Origin: an uncultured Ruminococcus sp.
GTDB taxonomy: Bacteria; Bacillota; Clostridia; Oscillospirales; Ruminococcaceae
NCBI RefSeq assembly: GCF_934476685.1
Contig: NZ_CAKSNX010000003.1
Coordinates: 62,001-126,000, forward strand
Reading direction: 5' to 3'
DNA length: 64,000 nt
The notes beneath the pieces were generated by a model, which had not been told where the DNA came from, did not search any database, and saw nothing but the letters and a program-made list of their open reading frames with translations. Shown here piece after piece: positions 43,298-51,982 of this stretch; positions within the stretch are counted from its first letter, which is position 1, and every line of letters begins with the position of its first letter. The translations under genes and the position numbers were made by a program.

Positions 43298-44640
43298 AAA
43301 GAAAAATAATAGCTGCGGCTGCGATCACAGCAATTCTGGCGCTGTCCTCCTGCGGAACGGTAGGAAGACCCGACCCCACAACTATTACAAGAAAAGATCA
43401 GCAGCGCTATAACAGCGATACTGAAAGCTTTGATGATTCTTCCGACACAGATGAAAGCGCTTTTGATCAGGACAGTTCGGCTGACGAAAGCTCTTCCACT
43501 AAAGAGAAGTCTGAAGAAGAGATAGAAAAAGAGAAGAAGGAAAAAGAAAAGCAGGAGAAGATCGAGAAGGCTGTAAACAGCACAATGAAGGATATGACCG
43601 TGGAAGAAAAGGTCGGTCAGCTGTTTATCGTCCGTGCAGACGCACTTGAATCAGACTTCTCTGCTGATACAGTCAATGATGATGACGCAGCAGGCGTTAC
43701 ATTCGTTGACGATATAATGAAACAAAGCATAGACAAATACCACGTTGGCGGTGTTGTGGTCTATGAGAAAAACGTTGAGTCAAAGGATCAGCTGAAATCA
43801 CTCATTAAGGATCTGCAGAAAGAAAGTGACATCACACTTTTTGTGGGAGTTGATGAAGAGGGCGGACGCACCAGCACTCTTGCCTCAAATGAGGATCTTA
43901 AGCTGAAAACTTTCGAGAGCATGGCTGCCGTTGGCAAAACGGAGGACACAGATCAGGCGAAAAAGGTCGGAACTACTATCGGTACATATCTTTCAGATCT
44001 CGGTTTCAATCTGAATTTTGCTCCTGTTGCTGACGTTTACTCAAATGCAGAAAATCAGATAATCGGCGACCGCTCATTCTCCTCAAAGCCTGAGATAGTT
44101 TCAAAAATGGTGACAGCGGAGATAAAGGGTCTCCATTCTAAAAATATTATGACAGCGGTAAAGCATTACCCCGGTTTCGGCGACGTAAGCGGCGGAATAA
44201 ACGGAGTAATGGCAAGCACCTCAAAGAACTGGGTAGAGCTTATGGAATGCGATATGATACCTTTCACTGAGGCGATAAAGCAGACCGATATGATAATGGC
44301 AGGTCACATCACCGCACCAAAGGCAACAAAAGACGGTATGCCTGCATCAATGTCAAAAGAGCTTATATCCGACAAGCTGCGTGGAGAGCTTGGCTATAAC
44401 GGAGTTGTAATAACCGACTCAATGGCTGACGCATCTGTAACGGCAAGTTTCAATTCGGGCGAAAGTGCAGTGAGGGCAATATCGGCAGGCGTTGATATCG
44501 TGCTTACACCTTACGATCTTGACAGCGCATACAACGCTGTTCTTGATGCGGTAAACAGCGGAACGATCAGCGAGGAAAGACTTGACGAAAGTATCCAGCG
44601 TATACTTACACTGAAAGCAGAATACGGACTTATAGGCTGA
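43294..44640 (+). CDS. GH3-family lipoprotein (NagZ-like, atypical catalytic loop)
   Basis: A 448-residue lipoprotein: signal and lipobox LSSCG at residues 1-22, then a Ser/Asp/Glu/Lys-rich linker to about 95, then a GH3 N-terminal barrel. Barrel motifs include GVDEEGGR near 190, FNLNFAPVADV near 236, KHYPGFGDV near 290, AGHITAPK and the nucleophile Asp in VVITDSMAD near 377. NagZ enzymes have a Asp-Ser-His dyad after PGHGDT; here that loop reads GDVSGGINGV and lacks it. So either the reaction or the substrate may differ. It lies between argC and the YbaK-type gene. Confidence 0.88.
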   Translation: MKRKIIAAAAITAILALSSCGTVGRPDPTTITRKDQQRYNSDTESFDDSSDTDESAFDQDSSADESSSTKEKSEEEIEKEKKEKEKQEKIEKAVNSTMKDMTVEEKVGQLFIVRADALESDFSADTVNDDDAAGVTFVDDIMKQSIDKYHVGGVVVYEKNVESKDQLKSLIKDLQKESDITLFVGVDEEGGRTSTLASNEDLKLKTFESMAAVGKTEDTDQAKKVGTTIGTYLSDLGFNLNFAPVADVYSNAENQIIGDRSFSSKPEIVSKMVTAEIKGLHSKNIMTAVKHYPGFGDVSGGINGVMASTSKNWVELMECDMIPFTEAIKQTDMIMAGHITAPKATKDGMPASMSKELISDKLRGELGYNGVVITDSMADASVTASFNSGESAVRAISAGVDIVLTPYDLDSAYNAVLDAVNSGTISEERLDESIQRILTLKAEYGLIG

Positions 44641-44645
44641 TATAT

Positions 44646-45116
44646 ATGGAAAACAAATTATTCGACACTTTAGAAAAGCTTGATATAAAGTATGAAATGG
44701 TAGATCACGAGGCTGTGTTCACTTGTGAGCAGGCAGAGTTTGTGAAAGGTCTTATAGACGGTACAGCCTGCAAGAACCTGTTTCTGAAAAACAAGAAGCA
44801 TGAGTATTTTCTATACGTTCTGCCCGACGATCAGAGAGCTGATCTTAAAAAACTGGGAAAAGAAAACGGACTCGGAAATCTTTCCTTTGCAGGCGAACAG
44901 GATCTGTGGGATATGCTAAAGCTGAAAACAGGCGGGGTAACTCCGCTGGGGATAATAAATGATGAAAATTCAGCTGTAAAGGTTTTGCTGAGCAAAGACC
45001 TTGAGGGCAAAAAAGTTCTTCTTCACCCAAACACGAACACGGCTACGGTTTCACTTGAATTTGACGACTTGATAAAGTTTATAAAGTATGAGCGCAATGA
45101 CTACGCTCTGGTATAA
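44646..45116 (+). CDS. YbaK/ProX-type aminoacyl-tRNA deacylase
   Basis: A 156-residue single-domain protein of the YbaK/prolyl-tRNA-synthetase-associated family, which hydrolyses mischarged tRNAs, often Ala-tRNAPro. DHEAVFTCEQAE near 18-29, GTACKNLFLKNKK near 38-50, and KTGGVTPLGII near 96-106 are family motifs. It lies 5 bp after the GH3 gene and 36 bp before argJ. Confidence 0.9.
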   Translation: MENKLFDTLEKLDIKYEMVDHEAVFTCEQAEFVKGLIDGTACKNLFLKNKKHEYFLYVLPDDQRADLKKLGKENGLGNLSFAGEQDLWDMLKLKTGGVTPLGIINDENSAVKVLLSKDLEGKKVLLHPNTNTATVSLEFDDLIKFIKYERNDYALV

Positions 45117-45152
45117 AAATTTCCTATAAAATTTTAAAGGAGCAGGATCACT

Positions 45153-46439
45153 ATGAAAGAGATCACAAAGACTCAGTTTGACGGCTATAAATATATAGAC
45201 GGAGGAGTTTGCGCAGCTAAGGGCTTTAAGGCTAACGGTCTTTACTGCGGAATAAAGAAGTCAGAAAATACTGACGGCAGCGACTCCCCTGCTGCAAAGC
45301 ACAAGAATGATATCGGTCTTATCAAGGCTGATGTAATGTGCAGCGCTGCGGCAGTATATACACAGAATAAGGTTAAGGGTGCGCCTGTTACAGTTACAAA
45401 GGCTAACCTTGAAAAGACAGGCGGAAAAGCACAGGCTGTTATCGTGAACTCAAAGAACGCAAACACCTGCAATGCTGACGGTGAGCAGAAAGCTATGAGA
45501 ATGTGCGAGCTTGCAGCAGGTCAGCTCGGCATCAAGCCTGAGGAAGTTGTGGTTGCGTCAACAGGCGTTATCGGACAGATCCTCCCTATCGAGCCTATCG
45601 AGAACTGCATAGGCGAACTTGCGGCAGGTCTTGCATATGACGGAAATGAAAAGGCTGCAACAGCAATTATGACTACCGACACGGTGAAGAAAGAAGTTGC
45701 CGTTGAATTTGAAGTTGGCGGAAAGATATGCCGCATAGGCGGCATGGGCAAGGGCAGCGGAATGATACACCCGAATATGGCTACCACGCTGAACTTTATC
45801 ACTACCGACTGCGCTGTTTCAGCAAAAATGCTCCAGAAAGCACTGAGCGAGGTAGTTAAGATAACATACAACTGCCTTTCAGTTGACGGAGATCAGTCAA
45901 CAAACGATATGGTAGTGCTTCTCTCTGACGGGCTGGCAGAAAATGCTGAGATAAATGCTGAGGGAAATGATTTTGAAGTATTCAAAAAAGCACTTTACAT
46001 AGTTATGATGAACATTACAAAAATGCTTGCAAAGGACGGCGAGGGCGCAACAAAGCTGCTGGAATGCAAGGTCACAGGAGCAAAGGACCTTGACACAGCT
46101 ATCACAGTTGCAAAGAGCGTTATATGCTCACCGCTTTTCAAGTGTGCAATGTTCGGCGCAGACGCAAACTGGGGCAGAATACTCTGCGCAGTAGGATATG
46201 CTGACGCTGACTTTGATATAAACAAGGTAGACGTTTCACTTTCCTCAAAGGCAGGTTCGATACACGTCTGCACAAACGGCGCAGGCATCGAGTTCTCAGA
46301 AGATGAGGCAAAGAAAGTTCTTCTTGAGGACGAAATAACTATCAGCGTTTCCATAGGCGACGGAAACGGCGAGGCTACCGCATGGGGCTGCGACCTCACA
46401 TATGATTACGTTAAGATAAACGGAGATTACAGAAGCTGA
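45153..46439 (+). CDS. argJ: Bifunctional ornithine acetyltransferase / N-acetylglutamate synthase
   Basis: ArgJ moves acetyl from N-acetylornithine to glutamate, closing the acetyl cycle, so argA and argE are not needed. In the 428-residue product, the self-cleavage site is in MIHPNMATTL near 205-214, with the Thr after Ala as nucleophile; GKGSGM precedes it. DANWGRI near 335 and the C-terminal YDYVKINGDYRS are also typical. A stretch near residues 32-52 (NTDGSDSPAAKHKND) looks slightly longer than usual. ATG follows AAAGGAG. Confidence 0.97.
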   Translation: MKEITKTQFDGYKYIDGGVCAAKGFKANGLYCGIKKSENTDGSDSPAAKHKNDIGLIKADVMCSAAAVYTQNKVKGAPVTVTKANLEKTGGKAQAVIVNSKNANTCNADGEQKAMRMCELAAGQLGIKPEEVVVASTGVIGQILPIEPIENCIGELAAGLAYDGNEKAATAIMTTDTVKKEVAVEFEVGGKICRIGGMGKGSGMIHPNMATTLNFITTDCAVSAKMLQKALSEVVKITYNCLSVDGDQSTNDMVVLLSDGLAENAEINAEGNDFEVFKKALYIVMMNITKMLAKDGEGATKLLECKVTGAKDLDTAITVAKSVICSPLFKCAMFGADANWGRILCAVGYADADFDINKVDVSLSSKAGSIHVCTNGAGIEFSEDEAKKVLLEDEITISVSIGDGNGEATAWGCDLTYDYVKINGDYRS

Positions 46440-46459
46440 TTTGATACAGCGGGAGAAGC

Positions 46460-47095
46460 ATGATGTTCGGGAAAAGACATGACGATCTTCAGGACGAACT
46501 TGACAGCTATTACAGCGGTCAGGAAAGCAGCAGTGTTCCGGATGAAATGTCAGACGAAAAGTCGGACGATTTCGATGCACAGGCTGAATATAATAAGTAC
46601 GCTAAGGCGGCTGGCAGCGCACAGCAGCAGTACAGCGGTGATGTCCTATGGGAAGGTATGAGCGCAAAGGGTGCAGGGGCTGTGCCTAAGTTATTTGCTA
46701 TATACTGGCTGGGATTTTCACTTGTGTGGACTTTCTTTGCAATGATGGGCAGTGTATTGTTTGCACTTTTCGGACTGCCTTTCATTTTCATAGGTATCTT
46801 TATGCTTGCCAGAAGCAATGAAAAGTTCCGCTATAAGATAACCCAAAGCCACGTTATTATTTCAAACATCAAGAATACAAAGACAATACCACTTACTGCT
46901 CTGCATAATATTAATTTTGTAATGGACAGAAAGAATATGGATCTGGGGACAGTAAGCTTTGAAACTACCATTGTGACAAAAGACGCAAATGGTACTCACA
47001 GATATGAGGAAACTGAGGTGCTGGCGAACATAAACGACCCGCAGGCTGTTTATAACATTCTCAGCAATGCGGCAGCGGCTGCACAGGGACGTTAA
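46460..47095 (+). CDS. Membrane protein with bacterial PH-like domain
   Basis: A 211-residue protein. The first 75 residues are acidic and Ser/Gln-rich. Two close membrane segments lie near 78-115 (YWLGFSLVWTFFAMMG). The C-terminal domain (KFRYKITQSHVIISNIKNTKTIPL and on to GTVSFETT) resembles bacterial PH domains (bPH). The function is unknown. It lies between argJ and argB, 20 bp after argJ. Confidence 0.75.
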   Translation: MMFGKRHDDLQDELDSYYSGQESSSVPDEMSDEKSDDFDAQAEYNKYAKAAGSAQQQYSGDVLWEGMSAKGAGAVPKLFAIYWLGFSLVWTFFAMMGSVLFALFGLPFIFIGIFMLARSNEKFRYKITQSHVIISNIKNTKTIPLTALHNINFVMDRKNMDLGTVSFETTIVTKDANGTHRYEETEVLANINDPQAVYNILSNAAAAAQGR

Positions 47096-47128
47096 GTCGG
47101 CAAAATTCAATATAAAGGAAGAATTAAA

Positions 47129-47986
47129 ATGGAAATCAACAACAAAATCAGAAGTCAGATACTTATTGACGCTCTGCCGTACATACAGAAATATCACGAT
47201 AAGATCGTTGTTGTAAAATACGGCGGAAACGCAATGACCAATAACGAGCTTAAAGAAGCCGTTATGAGCGACATCGTGCTGCTCAGCGAGGTAGGCATAA
47301 AGGTCGTTCTAGTTCATGGCGGCGGTCCTGAGATAAATGCAATGCTCAAAAGAGTGGGCATTGAGAGCAAGTTCATAAACGGTCTGAGATACACCGATCA
47401 GGAAACTATCGACATCGTTAAAATGGTGCTTTGCGGAAAGGTCAATAAGGAGCTTGTATGCGCTCTCCAGCTTCACGGCGGAAAGGCTCTCGGACTCTGC
47501 GGCTGCGACGCTCAGATGATACTTGCTGAGAAAAAGGGCGGCGATATCGACTATGGTTATGTTGGCGAGATAAAGAAGATAACCACAAAGCCTATCCTTG
47601 ACGCACTCAACAACGGCTATGTTCCTATAATATCCACAGTCGGCACAGGCGAGGACGGACAGTCATACAACATCAACGCTGATACGGCTGCCGCAAGAAT
47701 AGCATCTTGTCTGAGAGCGGAAAATCTTATCCTTATGACTGATATAGTAGGTCTGCTGAAAGACAAGGACGATGACTCAACACTTATCCCGCAGGTAAAC
47801 GTCAGCGAAGTTCCTTACCTCAAAAAGACGGGAATAATCAGCGGCGGTATGATACCAAAGATAGACTGCTGTGTTGAGGCGGTAAGACGTGGAGTTAAAA
47901 AGACATCTATCATTGACGGAAGAATACCGCACTCTATCCTTATCGAGCTGCTTTCAAACGAGGGTGCAGGAACACAGTTCACCTAA
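47129..47986 (+). CDS. argB: Acetylglutamate kinase
   Basis: It phosphorylates N-acetylglutamate, the step usually inhibited by arginine. The 285-residue protein has VVKYGGNAM near 28-36, LVHGGGPEIN near 63-72, and the Asp/Lys-containing GMIPKIDC near 238. An N-terminal helix of about 25 residues before the kinase fold fits the arginine-sensitive hexameric type; sensitivity is inferred. Confidence 0.98.
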   Translation: MEINNKIRSQILIDALPYIQKYHDKIVVVKYGGNAMTNNELKEAVMSDIVLLSEVGIKVVLVHGGGPEINAMLKRVGIESKFINGLRYTDQETIDIVKMVLCGKVNKELVCALQLHGGKALGLCGCDAQMILAEKKGGDIDYGYVGEIKKITTKPILDALNNGYVPIISTVGTGEDGQSYNINADTAAARIASCLRAENLILMTDIVGLLKDKDDDSTLIPQVNVSEVPYLKKTGIISGGMIPKIDCCVEAVRRGVKKTSIIDGRIPHSILIELLSNEGAGTQFT

Positions 47987-48039
47987 TAAGCTAAATAAAA
48001 GAGATACAAACACAAAAATAAACTATTATGGGGAAGAAA

Positions 48040-48600
48040 ATGAACGATAAAATATTATTTTCAAATAAGAGCTGCATTGAAAAAGTAACGATCTTTGAAA
48101 GAAAGGATCGCAGTAATTTTTCACTGGATTTGGTTTTAAAACATAGGCTGCTTGCGGTTATATGTTTTTTGATCTTCGCAGCTGCATCTGTCGCAGCATC
48201 GATCATGCCAGGCTCCGGTCGTCTGACAGCTGTAAGGATCGTACTTTATTGTTTTACTGTTATATACCTTGTCAAGATATTTTTACCACAGCGTGGACCA
48301 AGAGATATTGACCTTCTGGAGAAAGACCGCAGGGAGGTTTATCAGACGGGAGAAAGCACCGAATGGATCTATGATTTCTACGAAAATGCTTTCACTGTAA
48401 AATGCAGCGATACTGATGAGGAGAAAACCATAGACTACTCCGAGATAAGCTCAGTCAGGGACGCTGGGGCAAGCTATCAGATAAAGTGCGATAAAAATTA
48501 CACGCTGAAAAAGTCGGGCTTCACAGAGGGCGGCGAGAAAAAATTCATCGGCATAATGAAAGCTGTCGGCGTCGGAGCGTTACTTAAAGACAAAGTCTGA
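48040..48600 (+). CDS. Membrane protein with YcxB-like C-terminal domain
   Basis: A 186-residue protein with two hydrophobic segments near 40-60 and 68-87, then a domain of strands (IYDFYENAFTVKC...IDYSEISSVRDAG...YTLKKSGFTEG) resembling YcxB-like domains. ATG 48040 follows GGGGAAG; an ATG at 48028 has no SD. Function is unknown. It lies between argB and argD. Confidence 0.7.
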   Translation: MNDKILFSNKSCIEKVTIFERKDRSNFSLDLVLKHRLLAVICFLIFAAASVAASIMPGSGRLTAVRIVLYCFTVIYLVKIFLPQRGPRDIDLLEKDRREVYQTGESTEWIYDFYENAFTVKCSDTDEEKTIDYSEISSVRDAGASYQIKCDKNYTLKKSGFTEGGEKKFIGIMKAVGVGALLKDKV

Positions 48601-48640
48601 CAACATCACAAGACATTATTTAGAGAAAGAGTTGATATAA

Positions 48641-49819
48641 ATGAACACTATCGAACAGTTCAACGAACACGTTATGGGTACATACGGACGTTATGATCTC
48701 GTGCTGGAAAGCGGCGAAAACCGCACGGCTGTTGATGAGAACGGCAAAGAATACATAGATTTCGGTTCTGGTATCGGTGTAAACAGCCTTGGTTTCTGCG
48801 ACAGCGATTGGGTAGACGCTATATGCAGACAGGCTCACAGCATACAGCACACCTCAAACTACTACTACACAAAGATACAGGCTGAATTTGCAGAAAAGCT
48901 TTGCAGCGCCACAGGATACAGCAAAATGTTCTTCGGAAACTCAGGCGCAGAGGCAAATGAATGTGCTATAAAGCTTGCAAGAAAATACAGCTTTGACAAG
49001 TACGGCAAGGACGCTGAAAGAAATATCATCATCACTCTTGTAAACAGCTTCCACGGCAGAACTCTTGCCACACTTTCCGCAACGGGTCAGGACGTTTTCC
49101 ACAACTACTTCTTCCCATTTGTGGGCGGCTTCGTAAACGTTGAGGCTAACAATATCGACGATCTGAAAGCAAAGCTCAGCGAAAACGACGGCAAGGTATG
49201 CGCTGTTATGTTCGAGTTCGTTCAGGGCGAGGGCGGTGTAGTTCCTCTTACACAGGAATTTGTTGACGCAATTTTTGAAGAGTGCGAAAAGAGGGATATC
49301 CTTACTATCGGCGACGAGGTTCAGACTGGCGTCGGCAGAACAGGAAAAATGCTCGCAAGTGAAAACTACGGCAGACGTCCTAACATAACAACTCTTGCAA
49401 AGGGACTTGCAGGCGGTGTGCCGATCGGTGTATGTCTTGCGGACGATAAGTGCGACGGTGTACTTACTCCCGGAACACACGGTTCAACTTTCGGCGGAAA
49501 TCCTCTTGCCTGCGCAGGCGGCAGCGTTGTTCTTGACAAGGTGACAAAGCCTGAATTTCTTGCAGAGGTAAATAAAAAGGCTGAGTATTTCAGAGCTAAA
49601 CTCAGCGAGATACCTGAGGTCGAGGGCGTTGACGGACTTGGTCTTATGATCGGTGTACGTCTTAAAACCAAAAAGGCAGGCGATATATGCAAGGCTTGTC
49701 TTGAAAACGGTCTGCTTATCCTTACCGCAAAGACAAAGCTGAGATTTCTCCCGCCGCTCACCATAACATATGATGAGATCGACAAGGGCATAGAGATACT
49801 TAAAAAACTTCTGGCATAA
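48641..49819 (+). CDS. argD: Acetylornithine aminotransferase
   Basis: A PLP enzyme of 392 residues that converts N-acetylglutamate semialdehyde to N-acetylornithine. Class III motifs: FGNSGAEANECAIKLAR near 90-106, FHGRTLATL near 131, and the PLP lysine in TTLAKGLAGG near 244-253. Length and motifs are standard. It lies 40 bp after the YcxB-like gene and 37 bp before argF. Confidence 0.97.
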   Translation: MNTIEQFNEHVMGTYGRYDLVLESGENRTAVDENGKEYIDFGSGIGVNSLGFCDSDWVDAICRQAHSIQHTSNYYYTKIQAEFAEKLCSATGYSKMFFGNSGAEANECAIKLARKYSFDKYGKDAERNIIITLVNSFHGRTLATLSATGQDVFHNYFFPFVGGFVNVEANNIDDLKAKLSENDGKVCAVMFEFVQGEGGVVPLTQEFVDAIFEECEKRDILTIGDEVQTGVGRTGKMLASENYGRRPNITTLAKGLAGGVPIGVCLADDKCDGVLTPGTHGSTFGGNPLACAGGSVVLDKVTKPEFLAEVNKKAEYFRAKLSEIPEVEGVDGLGLMIGVRLKTKKAGDICKACLENGLLILTAKTKLRFLPPLTITYDEIDKGIEILKKLLA

Positions 49820-49856
49820 TCATAACATAAAAATAAAACTACGGAGGAAAATTACT

Positions 49857-50774
49857 ATGAAACACTTACTTAAAATGCTCGACCTTTCAAAGGAAGAGAT
49901 CATCGACATCCTTAATCTTGCCGATCAGCTTAAATATGAAAACAAGAACGGCATAGAACATCACATTCTTAAAGGCAAGACTCTGGGTATGATATTCCAG
50001 AAGTCATCAACAAGAACAAGAGTTTCCTTTGAAACAGGTATGTATCAGCTTGGCGGTCAGGCTCTGTTCCTTTCAAACAGAGATCTTCAGATCGGCAGAG
50101 GCGAGCCTGTACAGGATACTGCAAGAGTTCTTTCACGCTATCTTGACGGCATTATGATCCGTACTTTCGAGCAGAAGGAAGTTGAGGATCTTGCTGAGTA
50201 CGGTTCTATTCCGATAATCAACGGTCTTACAGATTTCTGCCACCCTTGTCAGGTACTTGCTGACCTTATGACTATAAGAGAGTTCAAGGGACGTTTTGAC
50301 GGACTTAAGATGTGCTATATCGGTGACGGAAACAATATGGCTAACTCACTCATCGTAGGCGGTCTTAAAGTAGGTATGGAAGTTTCTATCGCTTGCCCTA
50401 AGGACTATCAGCCTGACCCTGAGGTACTTGAATTCACAAAGGCTTACGGCGACAAGTTCTCTATGACAGACAAGCCGCTTGAGGCTGCAAAGGACGCAGA
50501 CGTTCTCTTCACAGACGTATGGACTTCAATGGGCGAAGAGTCTGAAACTGAAAAGAGAAAGATCGCTTTCGCAGGATATCAGATAAATGATGATATCATG
50601 GCTGTGGCTAAGAGCGACGCTATGGTTCAGCACTGCCTGCCTGCACACCGTGAGGAAGAGATCACAGAAAAGGTATTCGAGGCTCACGCAAATGAGATCT
50701 TTGAAGAGGCTGAAAACAGACTTCACGCTCAGAAGGCTGTTATGGTCAAGGTAATGTCAGACAACAAGGAATAA
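49857..50774 (+). CDS. argF: Ornithine carbamoyltransferase
   Basis: It makes citrulline from ornithine and carbamoyl phosphate. The 305-residue product has the carbamoyl-phosphate loop STRTRVSFE near 44-52, FCHPCQVLADL near 125-135 and HCLPAHREEEI near 260. ATG follows CGGAGG. It closes the arginine cluster, before a terminator; carAB, which supply carbamoyl phosphate, are not in the window. Confidence 0.98.
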   Translation: MKHLLKMLDLSKEEIIDILNLADQLKYENKNGIEHHILKGKTLGMIFQKSSTRTRVSFETGMYQLGGQALFLSNRDLQIGRGEPVQDTARVLSRYLDGIMIRTFEQKEVEDLAEYGSIPIINGLTDFCHPCQVLADLMTIREFKGRFDGLKMCYIGDGNNMANSLIVGGLKVGMEVSIACPKDYQPDPEVLEFTKAYGDKFSMTDKPLEAAKDADVLFTDVWTSMGEESETEKRKIAFAGYQINDDIMAVAKSDAMVQHCLPAHREEEITEKVFEAHANEIFEEAENRLHAQKAVMVKVMSDNKE

Positions 50775-50790
50775 TAATTACAATATAAAC

Positions 50791-50831
50791 AAACCTCAGC
50801 GGATCATATGACCTGCTGAGGTTTTCTTTTT
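50791..50831 (+). terminator. Terminator after argF
   Basis: AAACCTCAGC pairs with GCTGAGGTTT, followed by a T-rich run (TTTTCTTTTT). Confidence 0.88.
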
Positions 50832-50845
50832 GCGGTATTCATTTA

Positions 50846-51658
50846 TTAAAGAGTTGAGGAAAGTGAATCAAGCCAGCCGCCGTCAAAAAGCTCTATCTGA
50901 CCTGCGTCTACCTTCTGGGCAAGACTGCTGTCGATAGGGATCTTTGAAACGCTCGGTATCTTGAACTTTGCGGCAAGCTCATCAATATGGCTCTCACCGA
51001 AAATGCTGTGCTTCTTTCCGCAGTCGGGACATTCAAAATATGACATATTCTCAACTATACCCACAACAGGTATATTCATCATATCTGCCATATGGACAGC
51101 TTTTTCAACGATCATCGAAACAAGTTCCTGCGGAGAGGTAACAATGATTATTCCGTCAACAGGCAATGACTGGAACACTGTCAGCGGAACATCGCCCGTT
51201 CCAGGAGGCATATCAACGAACATATAGTCAACATCTTTCCATATAACATCTGTCCAGAACTGCTTTACAGCCCCTGCGATAACGGGACCTCTCCATATAA
51301 CAGGGTCAGTTTCATTTTCCAGCAGAAGATTAAGCGACATCACGTCGATACCGCTTTTGCTTGTGGCAGGGATAAGTCCCTCATCTGTGGAAACGGCTCT
51401 TTCATGGATATTGAAAGCCTTTGGTATAGACGGACCTGTGATATCTGCGTCAAGGATAGCTGCGTGTTTGCCGCTGCGCTGTGCAAGGACGGCAAGGATA
51501 CTTGTCACCAGCGACTTTCCAACTCCGCCCTTTCCGCTCATAACCGCATAGACCTTTTTCACGCTGGACTGCGGGTTAAGAGCCGCAAGAAAACTCTCTC
51601 TGCTGCGCTGAGAACAGTTTGAGGAGCAGCTGGAGCAATCGTGTGTACATTCGCTCAT
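50846..51658 (-). CDS. Mrp/NBP35-family P-loop ATPase with N-terminal Cys motif
   Basis: A 270-residue MinD-like ATPase for iron-sulfur cluster carriage. Residues 1-20 hold four cysteines, C4, C8, C11 and C15 (C-x3-C-x2-C-x3-C), which could bind a cluster. The deviant Walker A GKGGVGKS is near 42-49; DMPPGTGDV near 145 and a C-terminal CPDCGKKH near 210 follow. The ATG at 51658 starts the Cys motif and lies after AAAGGAA; an ATG at 51742 lies inside a promoter-proximal hairpin and is rejected. It faces the argF gene across a short gap. Confidence 0.9.
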   Translation of the reverse strand: MSECTHDCSSCSSNCSQRSRESFLAALNPQSSVKKVYAVMSGKGGVGKSLVTSILAVLAQRSGKHAAILDADITGPSIPKAFNIHERAVSTDEGLIPATSKSGIDVMSLNLLLENETDPVIWRGPVIAGAVKQFWTDVIWKDVDYMFVDMPPGTGDVPLTVFQSLPVDGIIIVTSPQELVSMIVEKAVHMADMMNIPVVGIVENMSYFECPDCGKKHSIFGESHIDELAAKFKIPSVSKIPIDSSLAQKVDAGQIELFDGGWLDSLSSTL

Positions 51659-51725
51659 AAAAAATACATTCCTTTCGGTAAGCCGCAAAACAGTTAAGAC
51701 AAATCTATGCGGCATTATTGTTATC

Positions 51726-51762
51726 AAAGCAGCACCGCACAAGGATCATGCGGTGTTGCTTT
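51726..51762. promoter_or_regulatory. Strong hairpin at the 5' end of the Mrp gene transcript
   Basis: AAAGCAGCACCGCA (51726-51739) pairs with TGCGGTGTTGCTTT (51749-51762), one wobble pair. The predicted minus-strand start, near 51757, falls inside it. It may stabilise the mRNA or be an operator. Confidence 0.6.
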
Positions 51763-51763
51763 A

Positions 51764-51792
51764 ATTATATCACTTTATTATAATATAGTCAA
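51764..51792 (-). promoter_or_regulatory. Promoter of the Mrp-family gene
   Basis: Minus-strand TTGACT and TATAAT with a 17-bp spacer. Confidence 0.7.
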
Positions 51793-51825
51793 GCGAGGGA
51801 AACTTTAAGCAGACATCTGCAAAAT

Positions 51826-51854
51826 TTGCAAAATGGCAGAAAATATGCTATAAT
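51826..51854 (+). promoter_or_regulatory. Promoter of the ECF sigma operon
   Basis: TTGCAA and TATAAT with a 17-bp spacer; the leader to ATG 51983 is about 120 nt. Confidence 0.65.
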
Positions 51855-51982
51855 TATTAAAAATTCTGACTTTTGTGGTTTGTTGATACTACACAAAATA
51901 TAATCGAAAAATTTGTACAGTATTTCGCCATAAAATCGCACAGTCAGAAACGTATATAAAATATCGAAGGGTGTGAAGGCTA

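Larger units (their letters stand above)
51659..51982. other. Divergent regulatory region between Mrp and sigma factor genes
   Basis: No gene. It holds the Mrp hairpin and promoter (minus strand) and a housekeeping-type promoter for the sigma factor gene (plus strand). The 120 bp before the sigma start form an AT-rich leader without an obvious fold. Confidence 0.7.
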
